Assembly: GCA_013115135.1 (NCBI GenBank)
Contig: JABANP010000789.1
Span: 1 to 17,238, forward strand
From: Perkinsus olseni
Taxonomy: Eukaryota > Perkinsozoa > Perkinsida > Perkinsidae
Length of the DNA stretch: 17,238 bases
Direction of reading: 5' to 3'
The notes under the pieces were generated by a model that was not told the DNA's origin, ran no database searches, and worked only from the letters and a program-made list of their open reading frames with translations. The position numbers and the translations under genes are program-made. This document shows positions 1 to 9,041 of this stretch, piece after piece. Each line of letters opens with the position of its first letter. Position 1 is the first letter of the stretch.

Positions 1-2210
1 GGAACAGCACTTTGTTGGATGTACCTGATCTCTACAGTGTCTGCGATTCACTTGCAGCGACGATAACACGCCTGAGTAAACTAAGAATACAACTTGGAAT
101 TGTCGGTATATAAGCCTTCAGACCCGCGTGGAGACCTGCTAGGAATCTGCCAGTGGCCCGCTATGGTTGCCCGCCACCCTTATCATGGTATACCCGGTTT
201 TATATGGGCTTGGGTATATAGTGGAAATGCTTTCCATCACTTTCTTGTTGAGGTAATATAATCACTAACATACGCTTCTCTCTGGTCGGCATATATCAAC
301 CATCCTTCGCTTTTCGTCTCTCTTTCTCAGACTATCTTTGGTTACAATCCTAGCGCTGTGGCGGCACTCAAGAACGGTGACTTAATGATAGCATTTGTGG
401 TGCACAGTAACCCCAAGAAACTAAGAATCGCCTATGTAGCGTTTGCTGAGCTGACAGAGAGTATCAATACTGGGAAAACGCTAAATCCACTTATTATAGC
501 CGATATAGATCAGGCTGATGGGTAAGGCCGATGAGATCTGCTCATCTCGCGTATTTTGCTGGTCTTGCTGATTGATGGTATGTTGGTAGGTTCGAGATCG
601 GTGTCCAAACTGGGTTGGCTGTGCGAGAAGACCCTAGAAGTGGACAGATATTCGTCTACAGCATGAGTGACGACTCGTTTGTAGGAAGTCAACGATGATC
701 ATTGTCGAACACTCACAACTTGTACTTCCTACTTCTCAGGCACCAGAGAAAACCTTGCTCACCACCTTTGAGTGGGAGCCTATTAGGAATCCACGATCGT
801 AGGTATTACCTACGCGACGCCGTCCACGCCGATGGCCTCCTCGGCGTGGCGTCTCGGTCTGATGTAGCTCCGAAGCTGAAGTTGTCCGTAACAGCCATCC
901 TTCGACCAATGGATGAGCTAGTATGGGTTTTTGTATTATCTTCAGCACATTTCATTTCTACTCACTTTTCATCATCACAGCCGCTCTGAGTGGTCCCCTC
1001 AGAACGGATCGCTTCATGCAAAAAGTCACTTGGTGACTAACCTCTTCTCTGTAGCAGTCAGTGTTACAATTTTGGCTGAGGGCAGTTGTTCAGTTGTCGA
1101 GTTCATTTGGCAGTCGGTCCGCTCCGCGTACATCAACAGATAGTGTCTCACTAGTCATCTAACAGGGCCGATCAACTTCCCCGGGACGCACGGTTGTGTC
1201 CAAGCCGTTTCATCTTCCAAACGCTGCCAAGATACCACATTCTCCGTACTTCGTTCGCCGCATTCATCCGCAGCGGGAGAGCAGCGCAGCCGCCTGGGCA
1301 ACGCTCGTCGAATCTCGCTGTGCCTCTCCGAGATTTACCAACGAGTTCAGTTTGTAATCAGTTTGAATCGGTTCTAAAATGTGTTTAAAGAAGAGGCGTT
1401 TCGAATGACTGCCCAGCAGTCCTCGGCAGACAGTAGTCGAGCGGTTACACGAGAAGCTGCTGAGGTTGATCGTTGATCGAGAGATCTTATCTCGGCGTCA
1501 GGTCTCAGGCATAACGCCGCGGATACGAGTATTATACGGCCCACAAGAATGAGTGGACGTGACCCACAAAATGCCAGGTTGACGAAGATACGCATGAGTT
1601 CTACTCACGCCCACTTTATGTTAAACTAGTTGAAGTCCCGAGGCTGGCCAAAAACTGAAGAACATTAGTCGAACAGGGAGGGCGAGAGAGCATGACAACG
1701 CAATGTACAGACGGATAGCATCCATTGGGTACCAGACATCGACAAGCAGCAGAAGCCACTGGTAGTGGAGGGCCTCTCTCAGCTGACTGTCAGTAACGGA
1801 CATGGCGGATTTGGATGCTCTGGCACGATCCACGGAAGAGGCCTTCTGGTGCTACCGGAATTTTTCTGGCGCATCTTTCGATACTAAAACTTACCGGAAA
1901 TCGTCCAAGTTCTTTTCACTAAAATTAACGTTGCGCAAGAATCGACTCAAAACTGCGTGATCCTTCCGTCCGATCTGGCATGCTGTCCAACTTCCTATGG
2001 TGTTATCGCGTGAAAGAACGCGACAGCGTGACTGATGGCGGTCTACAACAGCACTAACCGCTGAACATGAGGACAGCGCATGAGGGAGCAGCGGCGGCGG
2101 TGCTCTCAACAGAAGCAATAATTGAAATGGCATGTGACGACACCACGCCGGCGTACACTGGGATGGGAGAAGGCTCTGAAGATGTTACTAATGCTACTCG
2201 TCACGGCTGA
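1..2210 (+). CDS. Multi-exon gene of unknown function, 5' end outside window
   Basis: I do not recognise the family. The exons are linked by phase-compatible GT-AG introns: 3-252, 331-521, 590-680, 740-798, 982-1032 (plus base 981), 1166-1353, 1417-1528, 1578-1628, 1711-about 1848, about 1897-1999, and 2077-2210 (stop 2208-2210). Sample peptides are GDLMIAFVVHSNPKKLRIAY, FEIGVQTGLAVREDPRSGQI, HEKLLRLIVDREILSRRQV and LSQLTVSNGHGGFGCSGTIH. The product seems strand-rich and soluble, with one charged helical stretch around 1440-1500 and no obvious membrane segment. Two problems remain. Frames change near 81-90, where one base fewer would restore the frame. The exons near 1849 and 1897 share a frame but are separated by an in-frame TAA at 1885-1887. 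A branch-like CTAAC precedes the acceptor at 2075-2076. A stop at 1658 is an alternative end if the intron at 1629 is not used. Confidence is good that this is coding and low on exact limits and function. Confidence 0.6.
798..852 (+). repeat. Palindrome over a splice donor followed by a stem-loop
   Basis: Bases 798-814 form a perfect 8-bp palindrome around one central base (CGTAGGTA-T-TACCTACG). It covers the proposed 5' splice site at 799-800. Directly after it, 824-832 and 841-849 (CCACGCCGA / TCGGCGTGG) form a 9-bp stem with an 8-base loop. Both lie in the proposed 182-nt intron 799-980 of the first gene. The sequence shows the pairing; any effect on splicing is speculation. Confidence 0.6.
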
Positions 2211-2688
2211 ACTTATCCTGGAGGCGCCCTATCAAGTTCCCTACACCAGCCTTGGAAACTGTACCTTGCCGCCCTTGGCGATAGCCAGTGCCCTGGACCG
2301 ACTCTGAGTACGGCTGGCCTTTTCAGTAGGCTCTCGGGTCTGGAGTCCATTCCAGTAAAATAAGCGCATCATCAGCCCCACCGCGACCAGCTCTCCTTCC
2401 CAACATTCAACCTGTGACTCTTTCAATAATGAGATTCCTGGATTCATTCGACAGCCCGTCAATGACACCGCATGATCGCTGATCATTCGATATACCCAGC
2501 AGGGCGCTGGACACCAGCGGTGGCGCTAACTCCGCGCAGGGCCCTGGAGGACAGAGGTTCCCCACTGTCGCGACGACGCCCCAACGGCAGTGCCGCAAAG
2601 CGCGGACGACCTGGCGTGCTGAGGCCAGCTGCGGCTCACTCGCTAAACCGCCAATGTTCCAGAACAACTTGTGAGCACGCGAAGCGTA
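2211..2688. other. Unassigned stretch with short open frames
   Basis: No gene can be assigned. A plus-strand frame is open from 2220 to a TAA at 2361-2363 and reads plausibly as protein (QPWKLYLAALGDSQCPGPTL), so it may be a further exon of the preceding gene or of another. From 2364 to 2688 I see only short, mutually overlapping frames on both strands and no clear splice structure. Confidence 0.3.
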
Positions 2689-3807
2689 TCAGGCCGGGCC
2701 CATGCCAGCCGGACAGGGTTTGTAACATTTCCCCATCATCAGCGACCCCGTGAGAACAGGGTGGGTCGACCACTGACCGAAGCTGCCGTCCATCGGGCAC
2801 TTGCAATCTTGTACCATGCGCAGTTCCGCCAGGAAGTAATTGCAAACCTGCTGTCTTTGCAGAATTCCCGGCAGTTCCTTTTGCATTTCCCAACCGAAGC
2901 CGGGTCGATTTCCACCTGTACGGGGCCGGCCCATGGCTTCCTCCCATTTTCCCTTTTCACCGGGGCAGTTTTCGCCAACAGAACTTCGGGCTCGATTTGG
3001 AAGGGACTCCGTCCACTTGGCTAGATTTCTCTCTGGATCCTCCTCTAAGCCTGGCCTGCCCCCGCCAGAGAGGCGACTCGTCCAGACCAGAGTCCCCGAT
3101 TGGTCCCCACGTGTCCCCTGGGCCAATACTCGCACATCAGCCCCATGACCTCGCGGTCCCTCCGCCAGACACAGCGTCGAGCGCTGACCTTTGGCGACCG
3201 CAGAGGCCGCCGTCGCCTGAGGTTGAGTTGAAGGCGGGGAAGAGGTCTGCAGGGTAGGCCAGGGCGGTGAGTAGGAGGGTCGCCGTGGTGGGAAGTCAAG
3301 TGATGGTGGTGTGATGGTCAGTAGTAAGAAAGGGGCCCGCCGGACGATCGGCAGGATGATGATAAGGAAGAGTGTGCAACGCAAATGAGCTCTCGGGGAA
3401 CATGAGAACGACAACGGGGAAGCGATAGTCAACCCAAATTCACCATGGACGCATCCAAGGTTGAAACCTCGGAAGATTCTGCTAACCTTAAGCATCGATC
3501 GCTCGCATTCAGAAAGGATACTCGACGAGCTGATCTTCACACCCAACCGCACCTCTCCTGAAGGGAGGGTGCAGTCAAACCCTCGACTACCAGCTTCACA
3601 AAGGCAAGTGAGAAGACTTTCATCATCGGCCGACTTCCTTTTTCCCAGTGGAAACAAGACACGCGCAGGCGGGATAGAATATAATGGTCCTGCAAGCGAG
3701 CCTCTCATCACCAGCCCACAGTCGGATAAACGAACAGCGCCCAAAGTGGGCAAACTTCCGAGAAATGATCGAAAGCGTCCAAATGACAAGAACCGCTCGG
3801 ATTTCAT
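2689..3807 (-). CDS. Long minus-strand open frame, hypothetical
   Basis: This is the longest uninterrupted frame in the window (372 codons), longer than chance easily allows at this base composition, but I recognise no domain. The middle has a hydrophobic stretch (LFLIIILPIV) followed by a Pro/Ser-rich region. The C-terminal third is Gly/Lys-rich, with cysteines spaced as DCKCPMDG and GKCYKPC, vaguely like a zinc-binding tail. It competes with plus-strand frames over the same bases: 2671-3024 (117 codons, including LTEAAVHRALAILYHAQF) and 3461-3979 (172 codons). At most one of each overlapping pair is likely real. It could be a host gene, a gag-like remnant of the adjoining retroelement, or a shadow. 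Codon-bias or transcript evidence would decide. Confidence 0.25.
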   Translation of the reverse strand: MKSERFLSFGRFRSFLGSLPTLGAVRLSDCGLVMRGSLAGPLYSIPPARVLFPLGKRKSADDESLLTCLCEAGSRGFDCTLPSGEVRLGVKISSSSILSECERSMLKVSRIFRGFNLGCVHGEFGLTIASPLSFSCSPRAHLRCTLFLIIILPIVRRAPFLLLTITPPSLDFPPRRPSYSPPWPTLQTSSPPSTQPQATAASAVAKGQRSTLCLAEGPRGHGADVRVLAQGTRGDQSGTLVWTSRLSGGGRPGLEEDPERNLAKWTESLPNRARSSVGENCPGEKGKWEEAMGRPRTGGNRPGFGWEMQKELPGILQRQQVCNYFLAELRMVQDCKCPMDGSFGQWSTHPVLTGSLMMGKCYKPCPAGMGPA

Positions 3808-3979
3808 AAATCTTGCGACCTCTATGGTTTCCCAACGCGGCAGCCGTCTTCGTGATGGTTACGGCTGCCCAACGACCAATCCGGAACCGTCGCCTGCTGC
3901 TGCTATCTCCGCCTCTACCCTACCACTAATGCCGCCCCAAAATCTGTTTCGCACTTGTCAACTTCGACGACTCCCGTAA
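3461..3979 (+). CDS. Open frame upstream of the retroelement, hypothetical
   Basis: This is a 172-codon plus-strand frame with no standard ATG at its listed start; a well-placed ATG in another frame lies at 3445 (context CACCATGG) but stops after 38 codons. The product is basic and polar, with many Arg/Lys/Ser/Pro residues and no recognised domain. It runs directly into the region where a reverse-transcriptase-like frame begins (3930) and has the same orientation. A degraded gag or 5' pol segment of that element is therefore possible, but this is position-based inference only. The antisense 372-codon frame overlaps its first two thirds and is the main rival interpretation. Confidence 0.25.
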   Translation: MKPRKILLTLSIDRSHSERILDELIFTPNRTSPEGRVQSNPRLPASQRQVRRLSSSADFLFPSGNKTRAGGIEYNGPASEPLITSPQSDKRTAPKVGKLPRNDRKRPNDKNRSDFINLATSMVSQRGSRLRDGYGCPTTNPEPSPAAAISASTLPLMPPQNLFRTCQLRRLP

Positions 3980-4695
3980 GCCGCTTCGCCCCGCGACCGT
4001 CGGTGGGGGTTCGAGCGCCATCCCTTCTTCCGCCAGCGTTGTGCTCCCTTTCGGCCTGTCAAAATCTCCTTCTTACTACTACCGACCAGCCTCATCGTCA
4101 CATTTCATCACTCTGCCTGTTCAGTGCTGCTTACCATCGCCATATACCCTGGGCGTCGCTGCTACTTTTCTCTCCCACTTCTGTGATGCTCTCTCGATCA
4201 TAACCTGCGGCTCCTCTCCGAGCCACCGCAGCGACCACGTCGTCTCTGCGACCGCCTTTCCGGCTACGTCCCGTCTTCTGCACACCACTGCCTCGGTTGG
4301 CTGCCAAGGTCGTCAGCAACTTGCCGCCTGCTTCGATCAAGCCCTTATTTCGCAGGTATCCCCGGCGGAGGCGACTTCCATCCGAGGAACGCATCGCTAC
4401 CGCGAAGACCATAAGGACGTCGATGAGGTCGGCCTGGTCCTGTCTGTGGTGGTGACGGCACGCCCGTAAGCCCTCGGCACCACTTTCACAGCCGCGCCGT
4501 CGAAGTCCTTCCCTTCGCGGTACTTCCAATCTTAACAACGTCCAGGCGGAGATAGTTGAGTTCTCCTGCGGACTGAAGGTACCCGGACCAAGCAGCACCC
4601 GATGAGGACTCCTACACTCATTGCTTGCTTTAGGAAGTATACCTTGAACTTGGAGACCGATAATGCCGGCGTTGTCGTTTTCGGTGATCGTAACA
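3930..4695 (+). mobile_element. Decayed retrotransposon: RT and RNase H remnants
   Basis: The frame open from 3930 to the stop at 4467-4469 contains LPFGLSKSP at 4044-4070. This matches the (L/M)PFGL..(A/S)P motif of reverse transcriptases of Ty3/Gypsy, DIRS and pararetrovirus type. Upstream of it, DDSRKP and TVGG resemble the stretch that normally precedes this motif. Downstream, in the same frame but after two stops, YTLNLETDNAGVVVF at 4638-4682 resembles the RNase H segment with the catalytic Asp in TDN. Just before it, in another frame, NNVQAEIVEFSCGL at 4534-4578 resembles the RNase H helix with the conserved Glu. The order RT then RNase H is right. Stops, frame changes and an apparent loss of part of motif A mean it is inactive. 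I found no YxDD box, integrase, recombinase or LTR by eye, so the superfamily is unresolved; the TDN form of RNase H leans towards DIRS-like. Confidence 0.5.
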
Positions 4696-5575
4696 TTCTT
4701 TGAAGGAGACCTGTCAAGCGTGAGGCCGCTACACCTGTCCTCCCGACCGAGAGTGTCCCTGCGCAGGCAATGAAGGCCATTGTTGATCCCTGTCGGGAAG
4801 GAACTCTTTAAGCCGTGTTGTGACGGCCTCGGCAACCTGATCGATGATATGGGGACCGACCAACGCCAAGCAACGTAGGCCGTTTCGACGCTTAGTTGGG
4901 GCCTGAGCGAAGACTTCTGCTGTTTCAGTGTTAGCGCCCTGCATCATTCCCCGTCAGTCTGTGAACCTATGAGTACTGGACTGAAGGCTGTCGACTCCTC
5001 ATTCCGATTGGCCGAGGCGTGACTATCATTTGGTGATCGCCAGACCCCCAGCAAGACGGCCATTGCTGCTGATACGATTCAATCAGAAGCATTGAATGAG
5101 AACCCCGACCCGACAAAACATCTGTGAGGCTCCACTCGAGGTCGAGACGCCGTCTAAAGATTCCTCTCAGTTACTGCGTACGTCGCCACGTACAAAGCGA
5201 TCCACGGTCGCTCAGATCGTAGGAAGGCGTTTCGAGGAAGTTCAGCAGGCCTCTGGGGAAAGCCTGATTAGAGGTTGTTGTTTTTATCATCTCGCCAGTT
5301 GCATGAGCTACTCGACGGTAGGGCGTGCGACGGCCTCTACCCAGCCCCTGGGTAGTATCTTTGCACTCCCTACTCCGGCATGGTAGGTCGATCTCTCTGG
5401 ACTTCCCGAACGTTGTCGTTCAGGGTGCGCTATGGGCGAGTACTTCCGGCGATAACGGCATGCACCCCACAATGTATGACGATCTTCCAAGCAGGCTGTG
5501 GCTTACCGTCAGATGTCTTATTAAGAGGAGGCTTCCGGGACGAAGCTTATCCTGGTAGGCCGAACGGGATGATAA
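4696..5575. other. Unassigned stretch downstream of the retroelement remnant
   Basis: There is no supported gene. A 96-codon plus frame (5096-5386) is moderately protein-like (RSTVAQIVGRRFEEVQQAS) and could be further decayed element sequence. I found no integrase zinc finger, tyrosine-recombinase signature or terminal repeats. Confidence 0.3.
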
Positions 5576-5788
5576 AGTCCGTCAACACCGGGTCTGCTGG
5601 TAGGTGATGTTCTATTTGCACCTTTTCCGTCACCGAGAGTCATGAAGATGAACGCCCGCACCAAGAAGAGTGGTAGCCTGACGGCCCTGCTGATCATCGA
5701 GACGCAGGCTGGCGATGTCCGCCTTCATCCCGGACCAACGTCATCTCCATCACCGACGGACAGATTTCTTTGGTCCGAGCTTCATTAA
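5576..5788 (+). pseudogene. Short frame with a LINE/2A-like GDVRLHPGP motif
   Basis: A frame open from 5576 with an ATG at 5642 ends in TAA at 5786-5788. It encodes a short hydrophobic run (LTALLIIETQ) followed by AGDVRLHPGPTSS. This layout, a hydrophobic stretch then GDV..xPGP, is seen just upstream of the endonuclease domain in several non-LTR retrotransposons and in 2A-like peptides. Here the canonical Asn of NPGP is His. The frame then stops and no endonuclease follows in any frame I could recognise, so at most this is a remnant. Chance similarity is possible. Confidence 0.3.
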
Positions 5789-7882
5789 AGTAGGTTCCCA
5801 AATTTCGTATGCGCGAAATCTCGTACCTATTTTTTTCAGGGGAATCCGCCTCTGCAGTAATGTACGTCCGTGTCTCGAGGCTCCGCGGCACAGACGCGCG
5901 ATGGTTTAAAAAGTGCCGTCACTGAGCTGGATGCCGATCGTACGCCATCAGGTTGCTGCACCCGTTCCGGAGCTGGCGCAGTATCGTGAGGTCGCGTTTC
6001 GCCAGTCTTGGTTCTGGACCTGACCACCGCAGCAGCAGCTCCTTAGGTGGCCTGTAGTCTTGTCCGGCATCTACGCGACTTTGTCGCCCCGCATCAGAGT
6101 GGTATCCTTTTGACCTATGTTTCCGGAAGCGCTGCAGTACAGCCCGATGGTCACTGAGGTCGGTGGCGGTCGTCACCATCTACGCCGGGCGCAGTTCTTA
6201 TGTTCGATGGGCGGTCGCTCAGAAGGAGATCCTGTGAGGTGAGCGCAGGGGAATTCCTGTAAGCGCAGCGGTCAAATAAGCGATGGCGTCTGAGACCATG
6301 TGGCTTTGAGCATCGTCCTCACAGAAATCACCCCGATATTCCCAAGGCCACTGCGGAGCGGAGACTTATTTCTGATTACGACCGGAGGAGAACCCGAAAG
6401 AACGCTAGCGGGACGAGTTCCTCACCATCAACGAGATTCGATGTGGGCCTGCCGCGCCCAGTAGAGCAATTTCGTGGCGCGTGACGCTGGCAGAGGCGCG
6501 CACCCGGAGACAAGAGGCTGAGCCTTCTCCCCTTTTTCTTCAACATTGTGACGATTATCGCTGGTTGCCACAGTCTGCTGTTGCTGGTGCTCTGGAGTCC
6601 GGTTTGTACTGGCGGCGCTTCTCCAGATCGCGTTAGGTTTCAACCTGCGGGTTTGCGTATCTTCTGCAGCTGATACCATCCGTACTGTTGAGTTTTCACT
6701 TTGTTTCTTCCGCCGCCTCTACCACCGTCAAAGTAACAAATAATGGGAATCCACCACGGCGCCTCCGAGGTGTCCGACCGCAGCCGCTCGAATTTCGAGA
6801 TGACGCCAAGCAGATCACCGAGAAATTAACGGATCCCACAACGATAAGCGCGGAACCAAGAAATGTGAGTTGGGCGAGGAGGGTAGCAATCTGATTTGAG
6901 TCAAGAAGTACCACGCCTACATTTTAAGCGAGAAGCGGCTGAGGAATCAGAGGGTTATTGCGACGTTCGAGCAGAGCGCTAGGATGAGAACTATAGCGGG
7001 CTTCCTCGGCGCCGCGCCCGTCTGAACCCTTGTGTATTTCTGCATATTGCTGTTCATTGTGATAGTCTCTTCTGAACCTCCAGAGAAGCGATAATTAGAC
7101 ACTTCTGGTGTCGCCTGGCGAAGGCGTCAAGGGCTGGTTATCCGATAAGGCCAGCTGGTCTGATGATGGACTTCCCTCCCCCACTTCCGCTGCGTAGGTG
7201 CTCCATCTCGTAGTGTTCTGGTTGGCCCCGCCCGTCCGCCCTTGCCGCCCGCAGCAGGGAGGGGCTGCCACCAGCGGTCGGCCGCAGCGCAGCACCGATC
7301 ACCGAGCTCGGCTGCCTGTTTCGCCTCCCAGTTACTGGCGTAAATCTTTGCAAGGCTCGCTCGACCTTCTGGGGCATCTTCGGGGCCTCTGTAAGACCCG
7401 ACCCTTCCGGCTGTCTCCAACTCCAACGAAACATTCCCGTGAGCCGTGCGATGGATGGTATGGCAGTATTCTGCCTGGCTCCAGATATCATGATAGCAGA
7501 CTCGAGCGGCTGACTGTGCCGCGCGCCACAAAATTGATGACGCACGTTTGGGCCGTCGCTGTACCCTATTAATACGGTGTCTCTTCACCAACAACGGAGA
7601 CAGCGGTGTAACATAGATGAGGTGCCTCCAGTGCGCTACCTCGATACATGTATAGCCGATGACCGTCGCATATCTGGAAGCAGCAGGCATGAGCTGACCA
7701 CAACGCTGGCGGTCTGTATGGTACTGATGATGATAGCTCTTGTCGAGGACTTGCGTGGGGGCAGGGTGGTTGTTGATGCGTTACTGTCAGCTCTGCCATG
7801 CTGTCGTGGCGCCCTTCCTTCTCGTCTTTCCTTGTCCCCTCTTCTGCTTCCCGGCCCTAATTTCCTGCCATTCATCCACCAG
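5789..7882. other. Two kilobases without a confident gene
   Basis: Open frames exist on both strands but none shows a domain I trust: minus 7127-7690 (187 codons), minus 5919-6179, plus 7198-7572 and plus 7577-8032. A stop-free plus frame through about 6417-6636 reads as plausible protein but lacks a start codon and splice partners. Given the short exons elsewhere, small exons may hide here, for example upstream exons of the gene that starts in the next entry. Much of it may be degraded repeat. Confidence 0.3.
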
Positions 7883-8229
7883 AGGCGGGACACCGACCAG
7901 GCACGAAAACGCCAGCCGATCTGCAGCATCGACGACAGACTCCCTCGCCGGCGCGTACGCATGGCAAGCGTTCTGGACGGACTCGAGGAGCTAAGCGGAA
8001 GACTCCCTCTAAGCCACCCAATCGACAGTTAGCAGCAGCGAGGGTCGGCGCAGGGCGGCTACGAAGCCCCAAGGCAGTTCCCGAGGTGAGCTCGATCTCC
8101 GCTGCCAGCCACGGCATGATGCCTTTGCGTGCAGGTGCTCGGCTCCGTTCGGCTGCGGTCAGCCTACGCGCGAGTGCTGCTGTCTTGGAGTGCCGAGCTC
8201 GAGGCTTGCTCGTCTCTCCTGCAGCTCAG
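7883..8229 (+). CDS. Basic-tail exons, probably 5' part of the acetyltransferase gene
   Basis: Exon 7883-8085 follows a clear polypyrimidine-AG acceptor (CATTCATCCACCAG) and ends at a GTGAGC donor. It encodes a very basic, Pro/Ser-rich segment, for example KRKTPSKPPNRQLAAARVGA, superficially like a histone or nucleic-acid-binding tail. The 49-nt intron 8086-8134 joins in phase to 8135-8229, which encodes helical-looking sequence (LRSAYARVLLSWSAELEA). That frame runs to a TGA at 8243-8245 unless the donor at 8230 is used. The start codon was not found; a trans-spliced upstream exon is likely. Same strand and close spacing suggest these are N-terminal exons of the GNAT protein that follows, but I could not connect the phases through 8230-8488. 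A separate small basic protein is the alternative. Confidence 0.4.
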
Positions 8230-8488
8230 GTCCGATGATGTCTGAGAAAGTGTAAGCGGAAGTGGTTCCTGGAGGGTCCCTCCTGTGAGGTGATATAATA
8301 ATAGGGATGGCAGAAGTGCTGACGATGATGCGGAGAGATGATTTTCGGCAGTCCGATCCGGTCATCGGGTGTATGTCGTCATGATTCGACTTAAATGTGT
8401 CTCGGATGGCGAAGGAGCCTCGGGTGTCCGGGTTCATGTGGTAGGCGAGGGAGGCTGCTGCCGTGCGAGGGAGTATCTCTGCTGACAG

Positions 8489-9041
8489 GTTTAGCAGCAA
8501 CCTCGAGCGAGATCACGATCCGGATGCGGGTGGACCCCCAGCGGCGTCGTCTCGGAATCGGTTCCCGGATGGTGGGCTCATCATCATGGCTGGTGTCGGG
8601 CTAGACGGCGCTCGTCCAGGCGCAAAATCTTCGCGACGACGATGGTGTCTTCCTGACGGGCGATCACAGCAGCAACTCGAGAAGCGCAGCAGCAGTAGTG
8701 TATCAACTCGGCGCTCGACGAGTGGCGACGAGTAGCAGCAGAGTATCAACCTGTGGACTTCGACCCGAAGATCTTCCGAGTGATTTGGCCCTCCCGGCTC
8801 CGGGCAGCACCACCTTCTGGGAGAGCAATCTCTTCTCTGGCGATGGCCAGTCAGGAGGCTTCTTGCAGCTCACCTGGGACGCTATGGTGAGTTGAATAGC
8901 CGGGTGAGGATGGCTGATGATTCTGTTCAGGTGCGATTGGCCCAGCCCGGAATGGACGCGCCGGAGACGCCGAGTCGGAAGGCGGCCAGGACGTCATCGA
9001 CGGCCTCTTCATCACGAGAAACAACAACGACGTCGAAGTGA
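8489..9041 (+). CDS. GNAT-family N-acetyltransferase (5' end unresolved)
   Basis: This should transfer an acetyl group from acetyl-CoA to an amine; the substrate is unknown. Exon 8489-8571 encodes EITIRMRVDPQRRRLGIGSR. This is GNAT motif A: beta-strand 4, then the (Q/R)xxGxG/A pyrophosphate-binding loop, here RRLGIG. Exon 8605-8886 continues with TALVQAQNLRDDDGVFLTGD and NSRSAAAVVYQLGARRV, the strand 5 and motif B pattern N..A...Y..LGF. The two are joined by a very short 33-nt GT-AG interval (8572-8604). A 44-nt intron (8887-8930) with good donor and acceptor leads to a Ser/Thr-rich tail ending at TGA 9039-9041. Alternative acceptors near 8979-8990 would instead give a tail ending at 9175. 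Resemblance to histone N-terminal acetyltransferase NAA40/NatD is possible from the spacing and basic N-terminal exon, but weak. GNAT fold is fairly secure; substrate class is not. Confidence 0.6.

Noticed and set aside
4131..4835. 234-codon minus-strand open frame
   Set aside because: It is antisense to the reverse-transcriptase/RNase H remnant and has no recognisable domain; most likely a shadow.
5919..6179. Minus-strand frame with SDHRAVL, resembling the SDH motif at the end of LINE endonucleases
   Set aside because: The rest of the 86-codon frame and the upstream 300 bases show no other endonuclease motif in a consistent frame, and the motif is only three residues.
7127..7690. 187-codon minus-strand open frame with a passage vaguely like a reverse-transcriptase thumb
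   Set aside because: There is no YxDD or other catalytic motif, no start context, and nothing in the flanks that supports an element in that orientation.
8698..8765. Alternative frame (ALDEWRRVAAEYQPVDFDP) that looked more protein-like than the GNAT frame
   Set aside because: Using it would need two frame changes, while the GNAT frame is open throughout and carries motif B.
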